From: Achatina immaculata
Lineage: Eukaryota > Mollusca > Gastropoda > Stylommatophora > Achatinidae
Direction of reading: 5' to 3'
Assembly: GCA_009760885.1 (NCBI GenBank)
Contig: CM019717.1
Location: 50,181,366-50,245,365, forward strand
DNA length: 64,000 nucleotides
The notes under the pieces were generated by a model. The model had not been told where the DNA came from. It worked only from the letters and a program-made list of their open reading frames with translations, and did no database searches. Below are positions 21,540 to 32,875 of the stretch, in pieces (positions within the stretch are counted from its first letter, which is position 1; every line of letters begins with the position of its first letter). The position numbers and the translations under genes were made by a program.

Positions 21540-22215
21540 ACAGAACTCGGTGGCCGGCGAGTGTGAGAGGTGATTAGACATTCTGTGGAGTGAATATCAC
21601 GAGCATTGAATATTGGAAAAAGCTTGAGTTAAAGGATGAAGTATTACTAACTGACTTTAGATGGTAGGAGAGGGAGTTCCAGAGCTGTACCGCAGAATAT
21701 GCAAGGCTTTTCCTGTACAGATCTAGCCTGTGTTTAGGAAGAAGACAGTTTCTTAAAAGTTGGCTATGTTTAATGTTGGACGTAAATAATGGCCACAAGT
21801 AAGGCGGAGCATTGTGGGACAAAATTCTATGAACAAATCTGAGTTTGTTCAAAATAATTCTGCATTTGAGGGGTAGAATTTCTAGTTCCTTGTGCTGATC
21901 TGCATGCTTATCTGCAGTTTGTACAGGGTGTTTGCCACAAATCAGATTTACTGATCGTTTGTGAAGAGAGTGGAGCTTTTTTTTTTGTTTGAGACGGAGT
22001 ATCCATCTCCGATTGTGGAGCAGTAATCTAGGTGTGTCTGTATATGCGATATATAGTATGTCTTTCTTGTGTCTTGGTCGATAAAGTGTTTAATTTTGGC
22101 TAGTTGGTAAACTTTCTGTGCTGTCAAGTTTGTTAGGTTATGTACGTGAGAATTCCAAGTTTAAATGTTGATCAGCGATGAGGCCTAGAATTTTATGTTC
22201 ATGAACATTTTCAAG
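21540..22215 (-). mobile_element. LINE I: CR1/Jockey-type C-terminal fragment
   Basis: Minus-strand reading gives TKLLGLIADQHLNLEF upstream and later NKLRFVHRILSHNAPPYL. LDLYRKSLAYSAVQLWNSLS then follows, with SSFNSSF at the end. The K-LG-xxD...L and LWNSLP-like blocks are the usual end of CR1/Jockey LINE ORF2 proteins. The last 92 residues are open (21852-21574); upstream is frameshifted and includes a T-run near 21980. Confidence 0.83.
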
Positions 22216-22860
22216 CAGCTGAAATATATATATATATATATATATCAATGAGGAAAGATTGGAAGAGATGGATAGTTTTGAACATCTTGGATCATTCCTA
22301 ACTAATGGAGGATACAGTGAGGGATGTTAAAAGGAGGACATCAATCGCTATTAAAAATGTAAAACAACTAAAGAAGCTGTGGAGAGGAACTACAAAAAAA
22401 TAAGATTTTTTAAGGGCATGCATCTTTCCCATCGCAACTTACGCTTGTGAGACCTGGACACTTAACAAAACAGCTGAGAAACATATAAATGCATTTGAAT
22501 ATAAATGCTACAGAAGAGTCCTTCAAATACCATGGACATAAAAAAGAACAAATATATCTATACTACAAGAACTTAATATTGAAGAAGGTTAGCTAATAAG
22601 GAAGATTAAATATAGAAAACCTAACTATTTTGGACATATTAAACGTTATGATAATTTAGAGAAGACCGTCTTGGAATAGTAAATAATGAGGAAAAGAAAG
22701 AGAGGAAGACCAAGGCGAAGATGGCTGCAAGACATCGTTTATGATCTGCGAATGGACGCATCAGCAGCAGGGAATCTTGCTCACAACCGAGAGGCCTATT
22801 AGAGTTGTTCGGGAGGGAACGTTGCTCAAGGGACATGCAAATGACTGACTGACTGAACGC
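22216..22860 (+). mobile_element. LINE H fragment, tail (GACT)n
   Basis: After a (TA)n run (22219-22243) the sequence gives FEHLGSFLTNGGYS-type thumb residues, then YACETWTLNKTAEK and a tail resembling RKRKRGRPRRRWLQDI. It ends at GGGACATGCAAATGACTGAC. Several frameshifts are present. It is the same family as 20.7, 24.9, 41.3, 48.4, 49.8 and 58.6 kb. Confidence 0.85.
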
Positions 22861-23089
22861 TTTCTATTTCTGTAGTCCCAGCGCAGAGCTGTAGTGAGTT
22901 TTCTGTTGCGTTCTGCAGTTTGTCTTGTAATGATGAGCATAGATTTTGTTTTGCTGGTGTTTATCAACGTGCAGTTATTATTACTACCACTTAATCAAAC
23001 TGTTAATATCATTTTGTAGCTGAGCGAGAGAGAGAGAGGAGGGAGGGAGGGAGGGGGGAGCAAGTGATTTCATCATCTTTCTTATCCCT
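22861..23089. repeat. (GA)n/(GGGA)n purine patch
   Basis: A purine-rich stretch at about 23021-23062 between unassigned sequence. Confidence 0.6.
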
Positions 23090-23720
23090 GGTTTTGACTT
23101 CATCGCCCTCTTTATCCCAAGATTTCATTTCTTCATCTTCTTTATCCCTGAACAGGCCAGTGGTTTTCTAATGACCATCATTATCCCGGAACAGACCCAT
23201 GTGTTTCTAAGCACCATCATTAACTCTGAACAGACCCATGTGTTTCTAATCACCATCATTAACTCTGAACAGACCCATGTGTTTCTAAGCATCTTCTTTA
23301 CCCAAGAACAAACCCATGTATTTCTAAGCAACTTATTTATCCCTGAACAAACCCATATATTTCTAAGCAGTTTATTTATCACTGAACAAACTCATGTATT
23401 TCTAAGCAGCTTATTTATTCCTGAACAAACCCATATATTTCTAAGCAGCTTATTTATCCCTGAACAGACCCATGTATTTCTAAGCAGCTTATTTATTCCT
23501 GAACAAACCCATGTATTCTAAGCAGCTTATTTATCCCTGAACAAACCCATGTATTCTAAGCAGCTTATTTTTCACTAAACAAACCCATGTATTCTAAGCA
23601 GCTTATTTATCCCTGAACAAACCCATGTATTCTAAGCAGCTTATTTATCCCTGAACAAACCCATGTATATCTAAGTACATTCTTTATCCCTGAAGATGCT
23701 CATGTGTTTTTAAGCGTCTC
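23090..23720. repeat. 39-bp minisatellite, about 16 copies
   Basis: The unit core is AGCAGCTTATTTATCCCTGA plus ACAAACCCATGTATTTCTA. Most left copies are 39 bp (13 codons), so both strands stay open there. Right copies are 38 bp and lose the frame. Confidence 0.93.
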
Positions 23721-24492
23721 TCCTTTTTTATGTCTTGAAGGAAAGAATGTGCTAGAAGTAGAAATGGAATATCTAAATTTAAAATGTATGGTTACCTAGG
23801 GATTCTTCTGCTTGCTATGCCAGCATTGCATTCCGGCTTCAGTTCTTTCATCCTGCCACCTTAAATCAGTGCCACGGTAACAGCTGCTTGGTGCTGCTAA
23901 ACACATCAACAGTCAGTCTTTTCTTGGTGTCACATGACTACATTTAGGCTTAGGTTACATGAATTTTAGTTTAAGGTGCGCAGGAGTGGCGCAGGAGGGC
24001 TGAAGTGAAAGAAGGATCAACACAAGGTTGTACAAATCAGGTGAAATGTTTTTGTTGCAAAGGGGGTGCTTTTGTAAGCGATATACGGAAAATTGCATTC
24101 GTTAGTTTTACGATTAAAAGCCAAAAAGAAGAAGAATTTGAAGGAAGAGTAACATTATAACTGTTATAGTTCGGTCAGAAAGGTTGTGAAAGCTAGAGAG
24201 TAGTACAGCCAAAGCAAGCTGCCTTTTCGTGCTATAGACATAAGTTACAGATCGGCGCCTGACGCGTTCCTGTCGTGTGCTTTCCCTGTTTGTTTAAGCT
24301 GTTTTTCCAGCTCTGCTGCTCTGAAAGTCCCTTGTTCTTGGACTAGCGATTTTCTCTTTATTCACCGAAACCTTTGGCGTGCAGGGTAGTCCCGTGTGCA
24401 GACAGATCATTCACCGTCAGTGAGGACTGTTGTCCCCAGCACTGTTATGTCCTTGTACCCATTTGTACAAGCTGGGTCGGCGTCTAGCCGTT
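23721..24492. other. No gene recognised
   Basis: Mixed single-copy-looking sequence. I see no ORF, repeat or motif of note. Confidence 0.5.
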
Positions 24493-24716
24493 GGTAGCGA
24501 ATTAGTCTCACCGCTTTCCGGGTTAGAGAATAAATCAGAGTGGAGTAAACTACTTACGTCTAAATCCAACTATTTACATGAATACCTGACAGATAAGTAG
24601 TTTTTCTAACACAAATGTGTCAGGTATTCATGTGAATAGTTGGATTTAGATGTAAGTAGGCTACTCGATTGGGATTTATTCTCTAACCAGGAAGGCGGTG
24701 AGACTAATTCGCTACC
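24493..24716. repeat. Foldback inverted repeat, 99-bp arms
   Basis: Arms at 24493-24591 and 24618-24716 are reverse complements with about 10 mismatches in 99. They enclose a 26-nt loop. The outer ends are GGTAGCGAATTAGTCTCACC. I see no flanking target duplication. Confidence 0.9.
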
Positions 24717-24786
24717 GATAATTAGAGAAAGTCTTCCTCTAAGCCGAGACATATTAACCTACATTGTACCACGTGACTGTGGGCGT

Positions 24787-25345
24787 GTTAACTCTTTCAC
24801 GCCTGAATTAATTTCCGTCATCTGCCAGAATACATTTTGATGAGAAAGCTAGATAGAAGGACACTGGAAGAAAATTACTCTATAATTTAAAAATATGGAG
24901 TGAACTATAATTGCTACTTTCCGTTTTATTTAATCAGTCATTTGCGGAACTTTGCCTCCCTAACAGCTCTCCTGTAGGCCTCTCGGTTGTAAGCAAGATG
25001 CTCTGCTGCTGATGCAGCCATTTGCAGATTATCAACGATGTCTTGCAGCCATCTTCGCCTTGGTCTTCCTCTCTTTCTTTTTCCCAGTATGTACCCTTCC
25101 AAGACCGTCTTCTCTAAATTCTCATGACGTTTAATATGTCCAAAGTATTTTCTTTATACGTTGCTCAAAATATGGCTTTTAGCATCGTGTAGAGCGTTCC
25201 GTTTCAGACGATTCGTACGCCACCGACTAAAACGGCACACACTCTGCAGACAGACATATACCACCAAACATTTTACAGTTGAATCGCATAGATGTGCAAG
25301 ATCTGCCAGCCCTGCCAGTTTTGTTTTGAAGAGAAAGAATTTAGA
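24787..25345 (+). mobile_element. MITE family J, interrupted by LINE H
   Basis: The left end TTAACTCTTTCACGCCTGAA, then TCTGCCAGAATACATTTTGA and TTTCCGTTTTATTT, match the copy at 27087. A LINE H 3' fragment (24930-25158) follows. The diverged right part resumes near 25285 with CTGCCAGTTTTGTTTTGAAG and a degraded AGAGAAAGAATTTA end. Confidence 0.65.
24930..25158 (-). mobile_element. LINE H 3' fragment inserted in MITE J
   Basis: On the + strand it reads AATCAGTCATTTGCGGAACT, GCCTCTCGGTTGTAAGCAAG, CAGCCATTTGCAGATTATC and CTTCGCCTTGGTCTTCCTC. The minus-strand sense is the GRPRRRWLQDI...AHNREAYR tail. Confidence 0.85.
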
Positions 25346-26425
25346 GGGGTTGGGGGGGGGGGGGAGTTTTCACTTAGAAGTATGTGATGCTAGTGGATCG
25401 CCTGTGGCTATGAGCTAAAAACTCTTTGGCATCTAATGCCGTACTGGCTTTCTTCTGTAGTTGTCAAACCTTGAAATATAGCCGGTTTTGAATTGTAGGG
25501 GTGTCTTGAAAACAGTTTTTTTTTTTTTACTCGTAGATAATCAAGTTTGGAGGTAAACATATATGTGTATATAGAACATAATCGAGTTTGCAGTGGCTGT
25601 CTGGGAAAAGATAAATAAAATAAAATCTCCATCAGGCTGAGCTGCTCGCGACAACACAGGTAAATAAGGTATGACGGTAATAAGCAAATAAATTGAAAAC
25701 TCCTGTCTGAAGGCATTTCCCTGGCCCGTGCAGGAAACGCTGTAATCCTGTGCTGTGTGCCAGAAAAAGATAAGACGTAGCTTGTAAGGATTTGACACAC
25801 GGGAGATGTCAGACTGACGGTGGAGAGAAGAGATATCATCAGTGTGGAATCTGTTGGAAGGAGGAGCGGCCCCAGACACGAGAAGGCGGGAAAGAGAACA
25901 CTACAAAGAGGAAGGAGTTCACATCCAGGATTTATTAAAAACTAATATCAGATCGAAAACGTTCTTACAAGACAAGCTGGGAAACTGAGAGGAAAAAGAA
26001 AAAAAAAGAAGTTACGGCAAAAGAATAGAAGAAATAATTAACGAGGAGAGGTAATTAATTTGCTCAGAAATACGTGACTTTTGTTTATTAACGTGATATG
26101 GGCTCAGCTGCTGTTGGGTACACGACGCACTGTTTGAGCCGTATAATTATTTCATCCTTGATGACAACTTTTTGGTTGTTTTCTTCCAAACATCCTTTTG
26201 TCTTTAATATGTTCCTGCTTTATAAAATTGTGTTTGGCTTTCATGTGATATTTCCAATTTTAAAAAAAAAATTATCCTTCACAGTAGAGAAACTCGGTTT
26301 ACATACAGTCTGTATCATGCTAGTTACGGATTTCTGTGCTGGGCTCATCAGAAATATTGTGGCCTGCTCATAGATAAGGCCAGTTAGCACTGTTTGTCTT
26401 CTCTATATCTTTATTAATCTAAGCC
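25346..26425. other. No gene recognised; G-run
   Basis: A G-run lies at 25352-25362 and a T-run near 25517-25529. ORFs of 90-143 codons here have no domain, signal or codon pattern that I can support. Confidence 0.5.
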
Positions 26426-27060
26426 GTCACACGTGGTAGATAAATGTAGGGTTTTACTTACATGTGGTAGATAAATGTAGGGTTTTACTTACATGTGGTA
26501 GATAAATGTAGGGTTTTACTTACATGTGGTAGATAAATGTAGGGTTTTACTTACATGTGGTAGATAAATGTAGAATTTTTACTTACATATAGTAGATAAA
26601 TGTAGGGTTTTTTACTTACAAGTAGTAGATAAATGTTTGGTTGTACTTACATGTGGTAGATAAATATAGGGTTTTTACTTACATGTGGTAGATAAATGTA
26701 GGGTTTTACTTACATGTAGTAGATAAATGTGTGGTTTTACTTACATGTGGTAGATAAATATAGGGTTTTTACTTACATGTGGTAGATAAATATAGGGTTT
26801 TACTTACATGTAGTAGATAAATGTGTGGTTTTTACTTACATGTGGTAGATAAATGTAGGGTTTTACTTACATGTAGTAGATAAATGTGTGGTTGTTACTT
26901 ACATGTAGTAGATAAATGTAGGGTTTTACTTACATGTAGTAGATAAATGTAGGGTTTTACTTACATGTAGTAGATAAATGTAGGGTTTTTACTTACATGT
27001 GGTAGATAAATGTAGGGTTTTTACTTACATGTGGTAGATAAATGTAGGGTTTTACTTGTG
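26426..27060. repeat. 31-bp minisatellite, about 20 copies
   Basis: The unit core is TTACATGTGGTAGATAAATG plus TAGGGTTTTAC. Variants are GTAGT for GTGGT, GTGTGG for GTAGGG, and 3, 4 or 5 T's. The variants are interspersed rather than blocked. Confidence 0.95.
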
Positions 27061-27086
27061 TCACATATACAAATTATGTGAGAGTT

Positions 27087-27331
27087 TTCACTCTTTAGCT
27101 CCTGAGCTGATTTCCGCGGTCTGCCAGAATACATTTTGATGACAAGTTCTGGTACAAAGAAACTGGAAGGAAGTTACTCTGCTAGTATGGTTTTCAAATA
27201 TTAGTTGGGTTTAAAGGGTCTTACTTTTCGTTTTATTTTGACTTTCCCTGAATATCGTTCTTGGTATTGATTCGCTTGGTTGTTGCAGTCTGCAGACACT
27301 GCCAGTGTTTGTTTTAGAGTGAAAGAGTTAC
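27087..27331 (+). mobile_element. MITE family J, complete
   Basis: The left end is TTCACTCTTTAGCTCCTGAG, the middle TCTGCCAGAATACATTTTGA, and the right end TTAGAGTGAAAGAGTTA. Length is about 245 bp and there is no ORF. Terminal inverted repeats (TAACTCTTTCA-like) are imperfect at the left. Confidence 0.72.
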
Positions 27332-27344
27332 CAGATATGTTCCA

Positions 27345-27540
27345 TAACCCACCCCTTCTGTGGGTCGCTGACTACTAGAACGGGCAGCTGTGGGTCGCTG
27401 ACTGCCAGAACGGGCAGCTGTGGGTCGCTGACTGCTAGAACGGGCAGCTGTGGGTCGCTGACTGCCAGAACGGGCAGCTGTGGGTCGCTGACTGCCAGAA
27501 CGGGCAGCTGTGGGTCTCTGACTGCCAGAACAGGCAACTC
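27345..27540. repeat. 30-bp minisatellite, about 6 copies
   Basis: The unit core is GGGCAGCTGTGGGTCGCTGA plus CTGCCAGAAC. The period is a multiple of three, so a 10-residue repeat stays open on the minus strand. Confidence 0.92.
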
Positions 27541-28385
27541 TTTCAGCCGACAGTCGCCATATCGGAGTACATGATGGAAAGACAGAAATCATAAACACTG
27601 GGTAAGAAATGAACAGAACTGCATATCTTAACCAGCAGAGGAACTATCAGAAGGAAAGGGAGGGAAAGGAGGTGGGGGGGGGGGGGGGGAATAGAAGAAG
27701 AAGAAGAAGAAGAACCATGTGCAAGCATTATAACTACAATAGTGCACGCGAGGCCGTTGCATGCACGCACCCCCCGAAGGGAAGGCGGCGGCTCCGTCGG
27801 GATCTGATTACCCTCGTCCGTGCAGATGACTTTTGAAGGTTGCGATAGTGCAGCTTTGCTGTAGCAACACTTGATACGTTATAGAAGAATGTTATACCAT
27901 GGTCAGGTACGCTTACCCTTTCTACTAGCATATCGTGCAACCCGTTTTGTGGTGAACGCTGTTCGGGAGAATTACTTTTGGTTCTCCACGGGCTTCTCTT
28001 TTGTCCGTGGTCCGTAGGGAGTATGTCTCGTAATTAATTACCTGTTGCTTTTTTAAAATAATATAGCGCTTTACGACCTTTCAAGATGTATATAATGCAT
28101 GATATAATGTGTGGGGTAAAAGGGAAGGAGGAGGAGGAGAGAGAGAGAAAGAGAGAGCAAGAGAGAGAGAGAGAGGTGCTGTTCCATCTTCTTAGGTTGC
28201 AGTTTGCGTTGTCTGTCAAAATATGAGAATCAGTGATTCCCTTAGAATCCCTTGTTCATAACAAACAAAAAATACTTGTATTTCTTAACTTATCGCAAAT
28301 TTTTGCAGTTTTTTTCTCATTCTGAACGGAAGTGGTATGTTAAATCTGTTTTTCCGAAGAATTTAGATGTGGCATTAGATTAATA
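27541..28385. other. No gene recognised; G-run, (GAA)n, (GA)n
   Basis: A G-run lies at about 27675-27689, followed by (GAA)n at 27694-27714. Purine-rich (GA)n lies at about 28126-28174. No coding signal is seen. Confidence 0.55.
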
Positions 28386-28620
28386 TATAAGACATTTGGT
28401 TCAGTCTGTCAGAAGTATTTATATCTGAGTCAGTCTTTTACAACTCTCTTTAAAGCAGGTTGTTGAGTCTGCCAGAAGTATCTGTATCTGCGTCAGTCTT
28501 TCACAAGTATCTATAAAGCAGATTGAGTCTGTGAGAAGTATCTTTATCTGGTTCATTTTGTCAGAATTATCGCCATCTAGTTCAGCCTAAGAAATGTCCA
28601 TATGTGATTTCAGTCTCTCA
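28386..28620. repeat. Degenerate tandem repeat of about 60-65 bp, 3-4 copies
   Basis: The cores GAGTCTGTCAGAAGTATCTT and CTGxxTCAGTCTTTCACAA recur with drift. Confidence 0.55.
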
Positions 28621-28689
28621 GAAACTCTGGTATTTCTTCTACATGTCGTAGTTTTTTTTTTTTTCTCAGCGCTTCATTTTCCAAACATA

Positions 28690-29480
28690 CAAGGGGTTGA
28701 TTGAGAAGTTCTCGGCCTAAGGTACAACGGATTATTTGTGGACAACTGTTGTTGTTATTATTTTTTTTTTTTTTGGGGGGGGGGGGTTATTTCTCATCAT
28801 AGTCACCTTGCAAGTTTATGCATTTAGTCCAGCGATCCTGGAGCACACGGATCCCTTCTTTGTAAAACTCACCATCTTATGTCGGTAGAAAGTGGTCTAC
28901 AGCATGAATGACGTAATCATCTGAAGCAAATTTGCGACCACTGAGCTCCTTTTTCAGTTTGGTAAACTGGTAATAGTCCGAAGGAGCCAAATCTGGGGAA
29001 TAAGGAGGATGTTCAAGAAGCTGTAAGCCACATTCATGAATGGCAGCCATTGCCACCGCCGACTTGTGAACTGGAGCATTGTCTTGATGAAAGATGACTC
29101 CTCTCGTCAATTTCCATCGACGCTTTTCCTTCAGTTTGACCCGCAGTTGCTTCACAAGATTAGAGTAATAGCTCCCCCCCCCCTCCCGGTGATCGTTCTG
29201 TCCTTTTGAAGATAGCCTACCAATAGTATGCCTTCTGAATCCCAACAGATGGAAGCCATCACTTTGCCTGCAGACAGAACCACCTTTGCTTTCTTCGGAG
29301 GTGGGAATCCATGATGTTTCCACTGCTTTGACTGTTCTTTGGTTTCTGGTTGAAAATAATGAACCCAAGTCTCATCCATAGTAACAAATTGCTGAAGAAA
29401 CTTTTCAGGATCTACAGAAAAATGGCCAAGATGTTTCTTGACATGTTGAGACGCTGTCGTTTGTGATCAGCTCGTATCTT
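28690..29480 (-). mobile_element. mariner (DD34D) transposon relic
   Basis: The minus strand encodes a mariner transposase in two overlapping frames. The first (29379-29152) reads MDETWVHYFQPETKEQSKQW and KKAKVVLSAGKVMASICWD. The second (29368-28877) contains GVIFHQDNAPVHKSA and HPPYSPDLAPSDYYQF. The catalytic D of MDETW is retained. Exactly 34 residues separate the D of DNAP from the D of PSD, which defines DD34D. A C-run at about 29178-29187 causes the frameshift. The 3' terminus begins after TA at 28688-28689 with CAAGGGGTTGATTGAGAAG, typical mariner ends. The N-terminal helix-turn-helix domain and the other terminus are missing. It is inactive. Confidence 0.92.
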
Positions 29481-29514
29481 CTATCACTGTCTGCTTGTAC
29501 GCAGAAGAATGTTG

Positions 29515-29780
29515 AAGTCAACAACCTCTCTTATTATCATTCTCTCTCTCTTTCTTCCTATATCTCCCTCTCACTGCCCCTACCTCTCTCCCCCTTCTCT
29601 CTCTTTCTCTCTCTTCCTATCTTTCTCCCTTTCACCTCTCTCCTCCTTCCATCTCTTTCTCCTATCTCTCTCTCCCTCTCTGCCCTTATCACTCTTTCTC
29701 TCTACCTCTCTTCCCCCTCCCATCTCTCCTTCTCTACCTTTCTCCTCTCCCTCACCCCTCTCTCTCTCTCCCTCTCTCGG
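29515..29780. repeat. (CT)n/(CCT)n low-complexity tract
   Basis: Pyrimidine-rich on the + strand with scattered ATs. It keeps long, serine/leucine-biased frames open that are not genes. Confidence 0.9.
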
Positions 29781-30154
29781 GAATTTAATCTGGAGATCCT
29801 CCTCGAATTCATCGTTCGTCTTACTTCGGATTGGATGCCTCATAATTTATTTGAAAACTATTAGCTACCGCATCGTGCTTATACTCCTTATTAGGAAAAT
29901 TTGTTCCAAGAAAACAGCTTCATCGTTCACATCTTGCATATTAGCACAATAAGGATTCAAGGATTCTTCTAGTTCTCTTTTTTTTCCCCGTTCGAAGTGA
30001 AGACCAGCAACTGAATCCAATTTATTTACCGCGGTGTTACTTTGACTGTATGTTGTATGTTGATATCTTCTTTGTATTCTCGTTGTGGTATGAAACTTAC
30101 AGAGCATGGTTTAGTGTATGATCTGATGGGGGGAGGACGACGCTGTCCTTTGTG
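29781..30154. other. No gene recognised
   Basis: AT-rich sequence without recognisable repeats, ending in family A. Confidence 0.45.
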
Positions 30155-30417
30155 GCAGTCAGCGACCCATATCTGACTAAGACCCTGTCCTGCATCTCCT
30201 TTGGTACCCCAAGTAACAGGCTTAGCCATTGGTGGTGGAGTCTGTTATGAAAGTATATCACATTCCCTGCTTTCTAGTTGCACTCAGAGACTGAAAAAAT
30301 AGCTGCCATAACCCGCTCCCAAGCCGATAAGATGCTCTTCGTCAACATCTTTCACCGAATCAGCTGCAAAGAACGTCAGCTCGCAGTTCTAGGGAGATTC
30401 AAGAAGAAGAAGAAGAA
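30155..30417 (+). mobile_element. Family A element with AAG tail
   Basis: Landmarks are GGCAGTCAGCGACCCATATC, AAGTAACAGGCTTAGCC, AACCCGCTCCCAAGCCG, TCAACATCTTTCACCG and CAGCTGCAAAGAACGTCAGC. It ends at TTCTAGGGAGATTC followed by (AAG)n to 30417. Confidence 0.85.
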
Positions 30418-30499
30418 TATAAGCTGATATGTAATATGAATTAAATTATTTTTAGAATATGACTAATGATTAGATTAGTTTTTCATGTGAGAAGCCTAG

Positions 30500-30990
30500 C
30501 AAAGGAAACTTTGAAACGGGAATGAAAGACCAGAACTGTGTTGTCTAAGATAGCTTTGTCACAAAAATGAAACACTAAAACTGTGTTGTCTAAGATAGCT
30601 TTGTCACAAAAATGAAACTCTAAAACTGTGTTGTCTAAGATAGCTTTGTCACAAAAATGAAACACTAAAACTGTGTTGTCTAAGATAGCTTTGTCACAAA
30701 AATGAAACACTAAAACTGTGTTGTCTAAGATAGCTTTGTCACAAAAATGAAACACTAAAACTGTGTTGTCTAAGATAGCTTTGTCACAAAAATGAAACAC
30801 TAAAACTGTGTTGTCTAAGATAGCTTTGTCACAAGAATGAAACACTAAAACTGTGTTGTCTAAGATAGCTTTGTCACAAGAATGAAACACCAAAACTGTG
30901 TTGTCTACGGTAGCTTTATCACATGAATGAAACACCAAAACTGTATTGTTTACGATAGCTTTATCACAAGAATGAAGGGTTAAAACTGTT
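30500..30990. repeat. 45-bp minisatellite, about 10 copies
   Basis: The unit core is TGTCTAAGATAGCTTTGTCA plus CAAAAATGAAACACTAAAAC. Central copies are identical, the right ones are decayed. It gives an open 15-residue repeat on the minus strand. Confidence 0.95.
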
Positions 30991-31139
30991 CAATCTAAGA
31001 AATCTTTGACATAACATAGGCTTAAGAGCGGACTGACAGAAAGAAATTCGGTAATGCATGTGTCATTTGAAGGCCGACAGTTAAAAAATTTGACAAACAT
31101 GGATGACTCTCCTGGAATGACGGCAGAGTTAACATGGCT

Positions 31140-31368
31140 GGGAAAACAGAGCTGGTCAAGACCTTATTTCTCTTCCACGCTTGTGCTCCTAATGGCTTAT
31201 GCTGACTAAAGGAGCAGGTTAGCCGCCTGCCAGTGATTTTTGCTTTTATTTTTGGAACAAGTTATGGTCTTCAGGTAAACCATCTTAGCCCTTTGCCAGT
31301 CTGTCCGCCAGCACCTTCACGACATCGGCTGCTAAGAACACCCGTATCATAATTCCGAGGAGATAAAA
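31140..31368 (+). mobile_element. Family A, heavily diverged copy
   Basis: Only scattered family A landmarks remain: GCTGGTCAAGACC at the left and CACGACATCGGCTGC, CTAAGAAC and GAGGAGAT at the right. It directly precedes LINE E. Confidence 0.4.
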
Positions 31369-32090
31369 CAACAAGTAATTAGAGTCGCAGGAAAACTCTA
31401 GGGGAAACGAAGAACAACTCGAAGCCCTCAGAATACTTACAACAGAAAACCAGCAGCCATCACCCAAAATAGCATTCTTCACAGACTGCTTGGCACTTCT
31501 AGAATTTCTAAAAACAACAAAGAAACCACAGGCAAACATACAGGAAATCACAACAGAACTGAAGTATCTTACACTGCCAACAACTGTGGCCCTACAGTGG
31601 GTACCATCCCACTGTGGAATAGCTGATACCCTATCAAAAGCTCACAGCAATCAAGATCACACAGATCATCCAGTAAACTACCAAGAGGCGAAAACCATAA
31701 TCCGTAACCAGCACAGATCTGAATGAATGGAAGAAACAGCTGAAATGCAACAACGAACCAGATGCAATACGCCAACTACAAAGACGTCAGCAAACCATCC
31801 TCTTTTGCCTACGGACAGGTCACTACAGACTGAGCTACCTACATCGACTCAAATGTCTCACACAGACGAGTGTCCATGTGGCAGTGGAGTCCAGACCCCA
31901 GAACATATCCTACAAGAGTGTCCAAACCATGCAGACCTGAGGCGTGAGACATGACCAGAGGACACAAGCTTGGGGGCAAAAGCTTTGGGGCTTCTATCAG
32001 GATCTGGAGAGGACTGTGGGCTTTTGCCATGTCGACAGCGATCAGGATTTGATGTGACCGACAGCCTCGAACGGAGAAGAAGAAGAAGAC
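31369..32090 (+). mobile_element. LINE E: RNase H domain and 3' end, AAG tail
   Basis: Plus-strand reading gives LLEFLKTTKKPQANIQEI, then TVALQWVPSHCGI, the RNase H WVPxHxGI active-site strand. ADTLSKAHSNQ follows (the catalytic D of AD is kept). After a frameshift, MSHTDECPCGSGVQTPEHIL and QECPNHADLRRET form the terminal zinc knuckle. The element ends at CCTCGAACGG with (AAG)n at 32078-32090. This is a Jockey/I-like LINE with RNase H; the upstream RT is absent. Confidence 0.85.
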
Positions 32091-32875
32091 AAGCAAGAAA
32101 TATTTAGGCGAGATGACTGAGAGGCAAAGAAACGGAAAGATAACAGATTTTAGGGCACCGGGGCCTCACAGAACGAACATGTACAATTTTCCAGTTCTGT
32201 TTGATGCTTCCTGTGTTGGGAGTGCTTCTTAAATTCATTCTTTCAAGCCCTAGTAAAAGTTAACAGAATTGAAAGCACGAAAACAAGTATCATACATTAA
32301 CGCTCTGCATAAAAACCTTTTTGTTATCTGCTTTGTTTTTACCTGAAATGTTCACGAAAGAAAAGAAAAAAAAAGCTCCCGAATGTTTAGGTTGAATATA
32401 AAAAAAAATTATATCAGTTACCTCCCCTGAGTTATCTCCTGGCGCGAAGCAAGTTGAGCTGGATGGAAGCCAAATGTTTGCCCGTGTAAAAAAAACAGTA
32501 ACCAAATCATTATCTGCTCGCACTCTTTTCTCCTTCACTTTGGCCGTAATTTTCGCGGCTCTTTTCGCCATTAGCAGCCCGTGTTTGTAAACGTCTAATT
32601 GTTTTTCTGGCATTAACTTGAGGAACCTGTTGAGCTGTTGTTTTTAAACGAAATTTCCCAAAAGGTGACCTCAAAGCGTTTATGGCGAGTTTATTCCTCT
32701 TATATGTTTTTTTTCTTCCCTCAAGACTCTTTACTTTGGCGTATGCTGTATTGTATTGGCGGGTTGTGAGAATATAAAATTAGAGATAATGAAAGTGTTT
32801 TGTTGTTTTTAATATTATTTTAAATCTGCCAACGTTCAGGTACATTTTTTTATGAAGCCTGCAAGAAAAAGTTGG
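32091..32875. other. No gene supported
   Basis: A 107-codon minus-strand frame (32613-32290) exists, but it has no family match that I recognise and contains a homopolymer-derived run of F. I treat it as chance. Confidence 0.5.

Noticed and set aside
29463..29952. Leu/Ser-rich ORFs resembling membrane segments
   Set aside because: They derive from a (CT)n tract. Hydrophobicity comes from the CTC/TCT codons.
30483..30938. 151-codon minus-strand ORF with a 15-residue repeat
   Set aside because: It is the 45-bp minisatellite. The 39-bp, 45-bp and 57-bp arrays at 23.2, 52.8 and 45.5 kb give the same artefact.
32290..32613. 107-codon minus-strand ORF
   Set aside because: No domain that I recognise, and no splice or start support. 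The phenylalanine run comes from an A-tract on the + strand.
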